Part shown: positions 33,749-42,031 of the stretch, piece after piece | Position numbering within the stretch: the stretch's first letter is position 1 | Layout: each line of letters begins with the position of its first letter | From: Acidovorax sp. | GTDB lineage: Bacteria > Pseudomonadota > Gammaproteobacteria > Burkholderiales > Burkholderiaceae_C | DNA: 64,000 bases | Assembly (NCBI GenBank): GCA_030692685.1 | Contig: JAUXZO010000065.1 | Location: 25,952 to 89,951, forward strand | Direction of reading: 5' to 3' | The notes under the pieces: model-generated | Told to the model about the DNA's origin: nothing | The model's input: only the letters and a program-made list of their open reading frames with translations | Databases searched by the model: none | Translations under genes and position numbers: made by a program

Positions 33749-34501
33749 TCACACCGCCTGCAAATACCGCCCCGCCAGCTCTTTCTGCGCGACGGCGTCA
33801 ACGCCCAGCACGTCTACCAAATACGCCTGCACGCCGCCAAAGTCGTTGTCCACCATGTGCAGCGCGGCGTCCAGAAACTCTTCTTGCACGCGCCACAGCA
33901 CGGCCAGCACTTCTTCGGGCGCGTGGCTGCCCATGCCGGCGGGGCGTTGGTAGAGGCTGTTGGTGAGCAGGTAGTCGTGCATGACGACGTCGCGCGGCAC
34001 ACCCAAGGTGAGCAGGATGAGGGCGGCGGCAAAACCGGTGCGGTCTTTGCCTGCGGTGCAGTGGAAGACGGTGGGTGTGTCGCTGGCCAGCAGCAGGCGG
34101 AACAGCTCGGCAAAGCGTGGGGCGTTGTCGTGCACAAAGCCGCGGTAGGTGTCTTGCATCAGCCCCACGGCGTCTTGCGCGGTGATCTGGTGGCCGGTGC
34201 GTTGCAGTTCCAGCGCGCGCTGCACCACGGTGGGTTCGATGGCGAGCGGGTGGTACGCAATGCCGGGTAGAGCATAGGCATAAGCGGCGCTTTCGGCCTT
34301 GCCCCTAAAGTCCACCGCGCGCGATACGCCGAGGTCTGCCAGCAGGGCCTGGTCTTGTGCGGTGAGTGCCGCCAGGTGGTCTGACCGAAAGATGCGCCGC
34401 CATTTCACCTGTTGCCCGCCGTGGCCGATGTAGCCGCCCAGGTCGCGAAAGTTGGTGGCGCCCATCATGGGCAGGGATCGGGTGGGTGCTGGTGTGGACA
34501 T
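33749..34501 (-). CDS. Tyrosine-protein phosphatase (Y_phosphatase3/DSP-like)
   Basis: 250 residues from the ATG at 34499-34501. The N-terminus GATNFRDLGGYIGHGG is the conserved NFRDLGG motif of this family, followed by IFRSDHLAALTAQD. The catalytic loop is H147-C148-T-A-G-K-D-R154-T-G. Such phosphatases include Mycobacterium PtpB and Listeria LipA, which act on phosphotyrosine or phosphoinositides. There is no signal peptide, so it is probably cytosolic. The tyrosine kinase partner is not in the window. Confidence 0.92.
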   Translation of the reverse strand: MSTPAPTRSLPMMGATNFRDLGGYIGHGGQQVKWRRIFRSDHLAALTAQDQALLADLGVSRAVDFRGKAESAAYAYALPGIAYHPLAIEPTVVQRALELQRTGHQITAQDAVGLMQDTYRGFVHDNAPRFAELFRLLLASDTPTVFHCTAGKDRTGFAAALILLTLGVPRDVVMHDYLLTNSLYQRPAGMGSHAPEEVLAVLWRVQEEFLDAALHMVDNDFGGVQAYLVDVLGVDAVAQKELAGRYLQAV

Positions 34502-34632
34502 GATCGAAAAGGTGAAGCCAGAGCGAAGTGCTGCAAGCCTAGCCCAGATGCGCCCACCGGGTTGTCGCATGGGGGCTTGTAGGCCACCCCGCGCGACGCT
34601 TGCCGCTGCCTACCCCTTGCGCCCCGCGCGGT

Positions 34633-35616
34633 TTATTTGCCTTGCACGTAGGCGTTGCGACCCGTCACTGCCAGGTCGGGGTAGTTGGCAAACATGCCGT
34701 CCATGCCCATGTCCAGGAACTTGCGGAAGTCGGCAGCGGCCAGGGTGGCGTCGGCCTGGGCAAAGGTCCAGCCGTGCACCTTCAGGCCTGCGGCATGGGC
34801 CTGGTCGATGAACGTTTTGGTGACGGGGTAGGTGGTGTTGTTGATGAGCACGCCCACGCCTTCGGTGAAGGCCGCCACTTCTTTCAGCGTGAGCGCGCGC
34901 ACACCCGTGGCACCCGTCACACCCATGCGCACGCTGCCATCAGCGGCGGTGGTAGCCACGCCCAGCAGCACCAGCGGCATCTTGTTGTTCTGTGCGATTT
35001 GTTTGGTGCGCAGGCTGCGCAGCGTGGCGTCGCTGAACGACTGGATGAAGAGCTTGCTGTTGGCGTTGTAGCCGTTGGCGGTCAGCGTCTTCAAGATGCC
35101 GTCTTCCATCACCGGGTCGGCCTGTTTGGCCTCTGGGTAGATGCCCACTTCGCGGCCCATGGCGCTGCTCTGCTTTTTGGCAAAGTCCACCACTTCTTGA
35201 AAGGTGGGTACGCCAAACGGGTTGGCGGCGCTGGGGGTAAAGCCGGGGTAGCTGGTTTTGCCAGTGCCGGTGGGGATCACGGTGAGGGTTTTGATTTCGG
35301 CCAGGGTGAAGTCAGACACCTTGTAGCTGCTGTTGCGCTGTGCAAACTTGTCCGCGACGTTGGTGGTGCGGGTCAGGGTGTCGTCGTGGATGGCCACCAG
35401 CGCGCCGTCTTTGGTGAGCTGCAGGTCGGGCTCGATGAAGTCAACGCCCATGCGGATGGCCAGCTCGTAGCCGCCCAGGGTGTGTTCTGGCAGGTAGCCG
35501 CTGGCGCCGCGGTGGGCAATGACCTGGGGCTGCGCGGGGGCGTCGTTGTCGCTGCCACCGCAACCGGTGATCACGAGGGCTGACAGGCAGACTGCGGCGA
35601 GGGAAAAGGCTTTCAT
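34633..35616 (-). CDS. Glycerophosphodiester phosphodiesterase lipoprotein
   Basis: 327 residues with a lipobox (LVITGC, Cys19) after MKAFSLAAVCLSALVITGCG. The GDPD TIM barrel has AHRGASGYLPEHTLGGYELA with the catalytic HRG and E44, then DFIEPDLQLTKDGALVAIHD with E-x-D and the second His. It resembles GlpQ, which hydrolyses glycerophosphodiesters to glycerol 3-phosphate in the periplasm. A periplasmic lipid anchor is expected. No glp transport genes are adjacent. Gene symbol glpQ would fit but is not certain. Confidence 0.9.
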   Translation of the reverse strand: MKAFSLAAVCLSALVITGCGGSDNDAPAQPQVIAHRGASGYLPEHTLGGYELAIRMGVDFIEPDLQLTKDGALVAIHDDTLTRTTNVADKFAQRNSSYKVSDFTLAEIKTLTVIPTGTGKTSYPGFTPSAANPFGVPTFQEVVDFAKKQSSAMGREVGIYPEAKQADPVMEDGILKTLTANGYNANSKLFIQSFSDATLRSLRTKQIAQNNKMPLVLLGVATTAADGSVRMGVTGATGVRALTLKEVAAFTEGVGVLINNTTYPVTKTFIDQAHAAGLKVHGWTFAQADATLAAADFRKFLDMGMDGMFANYPDLAVTGRNAYVQGK

Positions 35617-35811
35617 GGCGAACAGATCCAGTGTTTGGAAAAGAGGCCGACTCTAGGGGCGCACCATGGCAATGGCGTGACATGCGCACGCGGGCTGACG
35701 CGGGAGCGACAGGGCGCGCCGCCGCAACCCAGAACGGGTTGGGTAAACCTGCCGAATGAGTCGCTGGCTGGCTGACGGGCTAGAGAGAAAAAGGCGCGTG
35801 AACGCGGCCCG

Positions 35812-36156
35812 CTACTGCGGCAGCGAGGTCACGGCACCGTCCATCGGCAGCTCTTGGCTGCCTTTGGGGCAGGGCTGGTCGGTGTAGCTGGTGCGGCCGT
35901 CTCGCACACATTTGCGCGGCTGTGGGGCCGCAGGCTCGGATGCGGAGCCTGTAGCAGATCGGGCCTGCGCGGCGGGCTGCTGCTTGCCGGGCGGCAGCGT
36001 GTCGGCACCGGGGCGGGTGACCTTCTTCCGGGCCTGCTCAGACCACGGCCCCGCGTGGGGCGCCCACTGGTCGCGGGTCCACCACGCAGCGCCAGCCGCA
36101 GCCACCAGGGCCACCGCGATGGCGGTGAGGACAGTGCGTTCGGTGCGGCTGCGCAT
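35812..36156 (-). CDS. DUF4124-like membrane-anchored protein
   Basis: 114 residues. One transmembrane or signal segment (TVLTAIAVALVAAAGAAWW, about residues 8-26) is followed by a disordered Pro/Ala-rich linker. The C-terminal motif KCVRDGRTSYTDQPCPKG resembles the DUF4124 pattern, in which two cysteines and Y-T/S-D form a small module. Its role is unknown. It precedes a lipoprotein gene and topB on the same strand, but gaps and start signals do not prove one operon. Confidence 0.7.
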   Translation of the reverse strand: MRSRTERTVLTAIAVALVAAAGAAWWTRDQWAPHAGPWSEQARKKVTRPGADTLPPGKQQPAAQARSATGSASEPAAPQPRKCVRDGRTSYTDQPCPKGSQELPMDGAVTSLPQ

Positions 36157-36198
36157 GTTGGGCGTGCGGTTACCGGCGGTGAGACGGCACCCCGCGCC

Positions 36199-36432
36199 TC
36201 AGCGTGTGCGTTCCCGCGTCACGCCCACATCGATATCGCCAAACACAGTGACGCCGCTGGCGCCCTGCTGCTGGCTGACTGGGTCGCTGGAGCGTGCAGA
36301 GCTTGACGTGCTGCTGCAGCCGCCCAGCGCACCCAGACCCACGACTGCCAGGGCTACCAGCGCGGTGCGCCAGAAGCCCCCAGCGGGCGTTGCTGTGGAC
36401 GTGGACTTGGACTTGGAGTGTTGTCGCGTCAT
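36199..36432 (-). CDS. Small lipoprotein
   Basis: 77 residues. After a Ser/Thr/Lys-rich start comes a hydrophobic stretch with a lipobox (WRTALVALAVVGLGALGGCS), then a Ser-rich linker and a conserved-looking tail, SGVTVFGDIDVGVTRERTR. It is probably an outer-membrane lipoprotein of unknown function. Its ATG overlaps the topB stop as ATGA (36429-36432), so it is likely co-translated with topB, an odd partner for a cytosolic topoisomerase. Confidence 0.7.
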   Translation of the reverse strand: MTRQHSKSKSTSTATPAGGFWRTALVALAVVGLGALGGCSSTSSSARSSDPVSQQQGASGVTVFGDIDVGVTRERTR

Positions 36433-39404
36433 CCTTCACCTCCGAGGTGGTTGCCCAGGATGCCCGCCAGCTCGAACATGCCCGCGCTGTCTTTGCCAAA
36501 AACGGCGCGCAGCTTGTCGTCGGCGACGATGGTGCGCTTGTCCTTGGGGTCTTGCAGGTTGTGGGCCTTGATGTATTCCCACATCTTCTTGACGGCCTCG
36601 GGCCGGGCCACGGGTTCGGCGCCAATCACAGCGGCCAAGGCAGCGCTGGGGGCCTTGCCTGCAGCGGCCTTGCGCGGTGCCTTGGCGGCGGCGGTCTTGG
36701 TGGCCGGGGCTTTTTTGGCGGCAGCAGGTTTGGCTGTCTTTTTGGCGGCGGCGGTGGTTGTCGCCTTGCCTGCCTTGGCAGCGGCTGTTTTGGCAGCTGC
36801 GCCGGGGCGGGGCGGGAACTTGCTCGGCGCAAATTCAAAGTTGACCTTGGCGGCCTCTTTGTCCCACGCCAGGTGGGCCTTGAAGGCGCGGCGGGTGCGC
36901 ATGCTCACAAACTTGTCGAGCAGGTCGGTCTTGCCGGTGGCCAGCAGCTTGGTCATCTGCTCGCGCTCCACGGGTTGCTGCAGGATGATCTTGCCGCTTT
37001 TGAAGGTACAGCTGGGTGTGGGCTGGGCCGCAGTGGGCACGGCCTTGCTGCATACAAAGTTGCTGCCGTGCTCGTGCACTTCGGACCCGCAGATGGGGCA
37101 GGCGCCGAGCGATGCGTCTTCAAACTCCACCAGCTCGCCCGATTCTTCGCCCTTCTTGTCGTCGCCAAAGTCGAATTCGAGTTTGTAGTTGTGTGCCTCA
37201 TCGTCGTATTTGATGACGATCTCGGACGTGAAGGGCCAACCGGCCTTGGAGCGGAAGCCTTCCAGTGGGCCGATCTTCTTGTCGCGCAGCAGGGCGTTGG
37301 CCTCAGCGGTTTCAAAGGTGCGGCCTGCGGGTGATTTGCCAAAGCTGAAGCCGCAGGGCTCCCCACCGGCTTGACCGGCGGCTCCTGATCCAGCGGGCTT
37401 GCCCACGCAGGCAAAGCGGCGGTAGTTCTCTTTCACCACACCGCCGCAGTTGGGGCAAGGCGATTCGAGCGTGGCGTAGTCGCCGGGGATGGTGTCGCGG
37501 TCGTATTCCTTGGCCTTTTTCACCATGCGTTCGGTCATGGTGGCAATGCCAGCCATGAAGGATTCGCGGGTGAGCAAGCCCTTTTCCATTTGTGAGAGCT
37601 TGAACTCCCACTCGCCGGTCAGGTCAGCGCGCGAAAGTTCTTCCACCCCCAGCCCGCGCAGCAGCGTCATCAGCTGAAACGCCTTGGCAGTGGGGATGAT
37701 TTCGCGGCCTTCGCGCAGCATGTATTTTTCAGTCAACAAACCTTCGATGGTGGCTGCGCGCGTGGCGGGCGTGCCCAAGCCCTTCTCTTGCATGGCGCTG
37801 CGCAGCTCTTCGTCGTCGATCTGCTTGCCGGCGCTTTCCATGGCGCCGAGCAGCGTGGCTTCCGAGTAGCGCGCGGGCGGCTTGGTCTTGAGGCCCTTGG
37901 GGTCCACCGCCAGCGTGTTGACGCTTTCGCCGGGTTTGACGGGCACCAGGTTCTGGCCCTTGTCGCCTTCTTTGCCGCCTTCGACTTCGTCGGCTGCTTC
38001 TTTGCCGTAGATGGCCAGCCAGCCGGGTTTGACCAGCACCTTGCCCTCAGTTTTAAAACTATGCGGGGCGACGGTGGAGATGCGGGTGGTGACGGTGTAT
38101 TCCGCACTGGGGAAGAACACGGCCATGAAGCGGCGCACGACCAGGTCGTACAGCTTTTGCTCGGCTTCAGAGAGGCCGCTGGGCGCCTGCAGCGTGGGGA
38201 TGATGGCAAAGTGATCACTCACCTTGCTGTTGTCGAAGATGCGCTTGGAGGGGCGCACGTAATTGTTGTTGAGCGCGGTGAGCGCATGTGGCGCGAGGTG
38301 GCGCATGCCGCTGTCGGCCAGCATTTCAAAGGTCTGCTTGGCCACAGGCACGTAGTCTTCGGGCAGCGCACGCGAGTCGGTACGCGGGTAGGTCAGGGCC
38401 TTGTGGCGTTCGTACAGGCTTTGGGCCAGGGCCAGCGTGGTCTTGGCGCTAAAACCAAACTTGCCGTTGGCCTCGCGCTGCAGGCTGGTCAAATCGAACA
38501 GCAGGGGCGAGGCTTGTGAGGTGGGCTTGCTCTCTTCGGTGACGGTGGCTTGCTTGCCGCGCACAGCGTTGGCAATGGCCGTGGCCTCGGCGGCAGACCA
38601 CACGCGGTCAGACCGGGCTTCGACGTCTTCCGACTTTTTCCACTTGGGGTCGAACCACTTGGCGGGGTATTCACCGGCTTGCGCGCCAAAGGTGGCGTGG
38701 ATTTCCCAGTAGTCGCGGCTGATGAACTTGCGGATTTTTTCTTCGCGCTCCACCACCAGCGACAGCGTGGGCGTTTGAACCCGGCCCACGGTGGTCAAAA
38801 AGAACCCGCCATCGCGCGAGTTGAACGCCGTCATGGCGCGGGTGCCGTTGATGCCCACCAGCCAGTCGGCCTCTGAGCGGCTGCGCGCGGCGTGGGCCAG
38901 GCCTGCCATTTGCTGCTCGGTGCGCAGGGCGTCAAAGCCGTCGCGGATGGCCTGGGGTGTCATGGACTGCAGCCACAGGCGCTTGACGGGTTTGCCCAGC
39001 GGCACGGGTTTTCCCCCTTTGTTGCCACCGGCGTACTGCTCGATCAAACGGAAGATCAGCTCGCCCTCGCGGCCCGCGTCGCAGGCGTTGATGAGCTGGG
39101 TCACGTCCTTGCGCTTGGCCTGCTTGACCACCGCGTTCAGGCGGGACTTGGTCTTGTCCACGGGCTTCAGGTCAAAGTACGGCGGGATGACGGGCAGGTG
39201 CGCAAAGCTCCACTTGCCGCGCTTCACGTCGAATTCTTCGGGCGCCTGGATCTCTACCAGGTGGCCCACGGCGCTGGTAACTACATAGCGGTCGTTCTCA
39301 AAGTGGTCGTCGTGTTTTTCGAACTTGCCGGCCACGGGGGTCAGTGCGCGCACGATGTCTTGCGCGACGGATGGTTTTTCTGCAATTACCAGGGTCTTGG
39401 TCAT
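36429..39404 (-). CDS. topB: DNA topoisomerase III with C-terminal SWIB domain
   Basis: 991 residues from the ATG at 39402-39404 (MTKTLVIAEKPSVAQDIVRA). The Toprim metal motif appears as NACDAGREGELIF, and the catalytic Tyr is Y339 in LTYPRTDSR. Two Zn-finger-like clusters follow (CPNCGGVVKENYRRFACVG and CPICGSEVHEHG). An Ala/Lys-rich linker of about 100 residues then leads to a SWIB/MDM2-like domain (PEAVKKMWEYIKAHNLQDPK to LAGILGNHL). Type IA topoisomerases resolve precatenanes and recombination intermediates. SWIB fusions are known for bacterial topoisomerases and chlamydial proteins. The start lies 158 bases from a divergent SET gene. Confidence 0.94.
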   Translation of the reverse strand: MTKTLVIAEKPSVAQDIVRALTPVAGKFEKHDDHFENDRYVVTSAVGHLVEIQAPEEFDVKRGKWSFAHLPVIPPYFDLKPVDKTKSRLNAVVKQAKRKDVTQLINACDAGREGELIFRLIEQYAGGNKGGKPVPLGKPVKRLWLQSMTPQAIRDGFDALRTEQQMAGLAHAARSRSEADWLVGINGTRAMTAFNSRDGGFFLTTVGRVQTPTLSLVVEREEKIRKFISRDYWEIHATFGAQAGEYPAKWFDPKWKKSEDVEARSDRVWSAAEATAIANAVRGKQATVTEESKPTSQASPLLFDLTSLQREANGKFGFSAKTTLALAQSLYERHKALTYPRTDSRALPEDYVPVAKQTFEMLADSGMRHLAPHALTALNNNYVRPSKRIFDNSKVSDHFAIIPTLQAPSGLSEAEQKLYDLVVRRFMAVFFPSAEYTVTTRISTVAPHSFKTEGKVLVKPGWLAIYGKEAADEVEGGKEGDKGQNLVPVKPGESVNTLAVDPKGLKTKPPARYSEATLLGAMESAGKQIDDEELRSAMQEKGLGTPATRAATIEGLLTEKYMLREGREIIPTAKAFQLMTLLRGLGVEELSRADLTGEWEFKLSQMEKGLLTRESFMAGIATMTERMVKKAKEYDRDTIPGDYATLESPCPNCGGVVKENYRRFACVGKPAGSGAAGQAGGEPCGFSFGKSPAGRTFETAEANALLRDKKIGPLEGFRSKAGWPFTSEIVIKYDDEAHNYKLEFDFGDDKKGEESGELVEFEDASLGACPICGSEVHEHGSNFVCSKAVPTAAQPTPSCTFKSGKIILQQPVEREQMTKLLATGKTDLLDKFVSMRTRRAFKAHLAWDKEAAKVNFEFAPSKFPPRPGAAAKTAAAKAGKATTTAAAKKTAKPAAAKKAPATKTAAAKAPRKAAAGKAPSAALAAVIGAEPVARPEAVKKMWEYIKAHNLQDPKDKRTIVADDKLRAVFGKDSAGMFELAGILGNHLGGEG

Positions 39405-39493
39405 TTTGGGGCTCTCGCCTGTCGTCGTCGTTCTGGTGTTCTGGGGTCGGTGCGCCTGGGTCCGGCCCAAGCGCTTCTACAATTCGGCTCTTT

Positions 39494-39538
39494 CGCGCAC
39501 GTACACGCATACACGCGCACGCACACATGTGTGTGCAC
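39494..39538. promoter_or_regulatory. 45-bp perfect alternating pyrimidine-purine tract (Z-DNA-prone)
   Basis: From CGCGCACGTACACGCATACA to ATGTGTGTGCAC every base alternates pyrimidine and purine for 45 positions, with GCACACATGTGTGTGC near its right end. It occupies the divergent promoter region of topB and the SET gene. Such tracts flip to left-handed DNA under negative supercoiling. Confidence 0.85.
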
Positions 39539-39562
39539 TATCAAGTTAACAGAGTTTTTGCC

Positions 39563-40207
39563 ATGCCCCGCTCCGCATCGCCTTCTACCCCCACCCCCGT
39601 GCCGGGCCGCCGCATCCAGACGCGGCGCTCGGGAGTCCATGGCAAAGGGGTGTTTGCTGTGCAGGATATTGCAGAGGGCGAAGTCCTTGTGGAGTACACG
39701 GGCGAGGTGATTGGCTGGCAGGAGGCGCAAGACCGCCACCCGCACGACCCCTTGCAACCCAACCACACGTTTTACTTTCATGTGGATGAAGACCACGTGA
39801 TCGACGCAAAGTTCGGCGGCAACTCGTCGCGCTGGATCAACCACAGCTGCAACCCCAACTGCTACGCCGACGAACAAGGCCTGCGCATCTTCATCACGGC
39901 GCTGCGCAACATCAAGGCCGGTGAAGAGCTGAACTACGACTACGGCCTGATCATTGAAGAGCGCTACACCAAGAAGCTCAAGGCCGAGTACCCGTGCTGG
40001 TGTGGCAGCAAGAACTGCCGGGGCACGCTGCTGGCGCCCAAGCGCGGTTGGGCGCCGCCGGTGCCACTGCCACCGTCCAAACCCGCTACCAAGACTACCA
40101 AGACCATCAAGGCCACCAAGGCGCGCAAGGAACCCAAAGCCGCGCCTCAAGCTGCCGAGCCCCAGAAGAAGACGAAAAAAGCCGGTCCGCGAGGCCGCGC
40201 GCAGTGA
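39563..40207 (+). CDS. SET-domain protein-lysine methyltransferase
   Basis: 214 residues from the ATG at 39563. The SET core is complete: RRSGVHGKGVFAVQDIAEGE, then RWINHSCNPNCYADEQ (NHSCxPN, SAM-binding pseudoknot) and AGEELNYDYGLII with the catalytic Tyr. The post-SET motif CWCGSKNCRG provides the zinc-binding cysteines. A Lys/Ala/Pro-rich tail of about 55 residues, like histone tails, ends the protein. Bacterial SET proteins methylate lysines on unknown or host targets. The stop overlaps the birA GTG start (GTGA). Confidence 0.92.
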   Translation: MPRSASPSTPTPVPGRRIQTRRSGVHGKGVFAVQDIAEGEVLVEYTGEVIGWQEAQDRHPHDPLQPNHTFYFHVDEDHVIDAKFGGNSSRWINHSCNPNCYADEQGLRIFITALRNIKAGEELNYDYGLIIEERYTKKLKAEYPCWCGSKNCRGTLLAPKRGWAPPVPLPPSKPATKTTKTIKATKARKEPKAAPQAAEPQKKTKKAGPRGRAQ

Positions 40208-41085
40208 ACACCCCCCCCATCCGCTGGCCCGCAGAGGCTGTCTGGGAGGCCGTGTCCCCCCTGTTACCGGGTTTTACCGTCGAGGTGTTGCCCACCATCG
40301 ACTCGACCAACACCGAGCTGATGCGCCGGGCGCGCACCGGGCAATGTGAGCCCACGCTGCTGGTGGCCGAACAACAGACCGCCGGGCGCGGGCGGCTGGG
40401 CCGGGTGTGGCAAAGCGATGTGGGCGCGTCGTTGATGATGTCGCTGGGCTTGCCCTTGGCGCCGGTCGATTGGTCGGGCCTGTCGCTGGCCGTGGGGGTG
40501 AGCGTGGCCGAAAGCCTGCAGCCCGTGCTGCCGCCCTTGGGCGCGGGCCAACCAGCGCGCGTGGGGCTGAAGTGGCCCAACGACCTCTGGCTGGGTGGCG
40601 CCCCGGGCGACCGCAAGCTGGGGGGCATCCTGGTGGAGACGGCCAGTTTTGTGCAGCCCCAAGCGGCACCTGCAGCCGATGTGATGGGCATGGCGGCACC
40701 CGGCACTGCCAGCACCGCAAGGTATGTGGTGGTGGGCATTGGCATCAATGTGCTGCCGCGCAGCGCCGAGGGCATGAGCATGCCGCCCGGTTGCCTGCAA
40801 GACGTGGAACCCGGCCTGGACGCACCCACGGCCCTGCTGCGCATCGTGCCCCCGCTGGTGGCCATGCTTCAGTCCTTTGCGGGCTATGGCTTTGGCCCCA
40901 TGCAGCCCCGGTTTGCCAAACGCGACGTGCTGCAGGGCCGCGCTGTGACGCTGAGCGACGGGCACACCGGCACCGCACACGGCGTGGGAGAAGACGGCGC
41001 TCTGCTGGTGCACACTGCAGGCGGCATGCAGGCCATCACCAGCTCCGAAATCAGCGTACGGCCCACGACGATGCCTGCGGTGTGA
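40204..41085 (+). CDS. birA: Biotin--[acetyl-CoA-carboxylase] ligase (short BirA)
   Basis: 293 residues from the GTG at 40204, which overlaps the SET stop. The ligase core shows DSTNTELMRRARTG, the biotin/AMP loop TAGRGRLGRVW, LKWPNDLWL and KLGGILVE, followed by GIGINV. The C-terminal SH3-like cap is present (RDVLQGRAVTLSDGHTGTAH). The N-terminal HTH of E. coli BirA is absent, so this form activates biotin and transfers it to BCCP but should not repress transcription. Confidence 0.94.
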   Translation: MNTPPIRWPAEAVWEAVSPLLPGFTVEVLPTIDSTNTELMRRARTGQCEPTLLVAEQQTAGRGRLGRVWQSDVGASLMMSLGLPLAPVDWSGLSLAVGVSVAESLQPVLPPLGAGQPARVGLKWPNDLWLGGAPGDRKLGGILVETASFVQPQAAPAADVMGMAAPGTASTARYVVVGIGINVLPRSAEGMSMPPGCLQDVEPGLDAPTALLRIVPPLVAMLQSFAGYGFGPMQPRFAKRDVLQGRAVTLSDGHTGTAHGVGEDGALLVHTAGGMQAITSSEISVRPTTMPAV

Positions 41086-41134
41086 TGAAGCTTCCGTTGT
41101 TGTTGGTATTGATGTTTTTGAAAGGCCGTGCTCC

Positions 41135-41839
41135 ATGCTGCGACTCGCTGTGATCGTGCTGCTGCTGGCCAACGCGGGCTACTTTGCGTGGTCGCAAGGC
41201 CATCTGCGCCAGTGGGGCTACGGGCCCCAAGAGCAGGCCGAGCCCCAGCGCATGAACCAGCAGATTCGCCCAGAGACGCTTCAGATCCTGCGCGTGAACC
41301 CCAGCAAGGTGTCGGCAGCGCCCGCCTCCACACCGTCGTCGCCTGCCGCCACCACCACTACCGCAGATGCGTCAACGCCTGCCCCTGCCGAGGCCGCCGA
41401 GTGCCTGCAAGCCGGTGTGTTTGACGAGCGCCAGGCCGACGCGCTGCGCAGTGCCGCCGCAGGCCTGCCCCAAGGCAGCTGGGTGATGGAGCCCACGCCG
41501 GTGCCCGGGCGCTGGATGGTTTACATGGGCCGCTTTGAGGACATGGACACGCTGGACAAAAAACGCGCCGAACTGCGCGCCCGCAACGTGCCTTTTGACC
41601 GCGCGGGGGGCACCTGGGAATACGGGCTCTCGCTGGGCCGTTTTGCATCGGACGAAGCCGCCAAGCGCGAACTGCAGAACCTGAGCAACAAGGGCGTGCG
41701 CACGGCCCGCGTGGTTCAGGAGCGCCCCGAAGCCCCCGGCTTTACGCTGCGCCTGCCCGCCGTGACCGACGCGCTGCGCCCGCAGCTCGACGCCCTGCGC
41801 TCCGCGATGGCGGGAAAAACGCTGCGCACCTGCGGCTGA
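41135..41839 (+). CDS. SPOR-domain protein
   Basis: 234 residues. An N-terminal hydrophobic anchor (MLRLAVIVLLLANAGYFAWS) is followed by a Pro/Ala/Thr-rich linker. The C-terminal half has CLQAGVFDERQADALRSAAA and GRWMVYMGRFEDMDTLDKKR, with GLSLGRFASDEAAKRELQNL as a SPOR-like repeat. SPOR domains bind denuded septal peptidoglycan, so a cell-division or envelope role is likely. It lies 49 bases downstream of birA and could share its transcript. Confidence 0.85.
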   Translation: MLRLAVIVLLLANAGYFAWSQGHLRQWGYGPQEQAEPQRMNQQIRPETLQILRVNPSKVSAAPASTPSSPAATTTTADASTPAPAEAAECLQAGVFDERQADALRSAAAGLPQGSWVMEPTPVPGRWMVYMGRFEDMDTLDKKRAELRARNVPFDRAGGTWEYGLSLGRFASDEAAKRELQNLSNKGVRTARVVQERPEAPGFTLRLPAVTDALRPQLDALRSAMAGKTLRTCG

Positions 41840-42031
41840 ATCTGCCGACCGCACCCGGAACACGCCATGCCGTTGTTTCGCCTGGCACCTCGCTTCTTTT
41901 GCAAACACCATGAGCGCTGGGACTATGACCAATCCGCAGCACGTCCCCGCGAGGGCAGTTTTGCAGGATTTGTAGCCGACGACTTCCAGGTACGACAGGC
42001 TCTTAGGCGGCGCCGAGCGGCAAAAGCGCGG

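Noticed and set aside
36294..37334. Long frames on the forward strand over the topB 3' end
   Set aside because: They are Gly/Ala/Leu-rich complements of the Lys/Ala linker and Zn-finger region of TopB, which is clearly the real gene.
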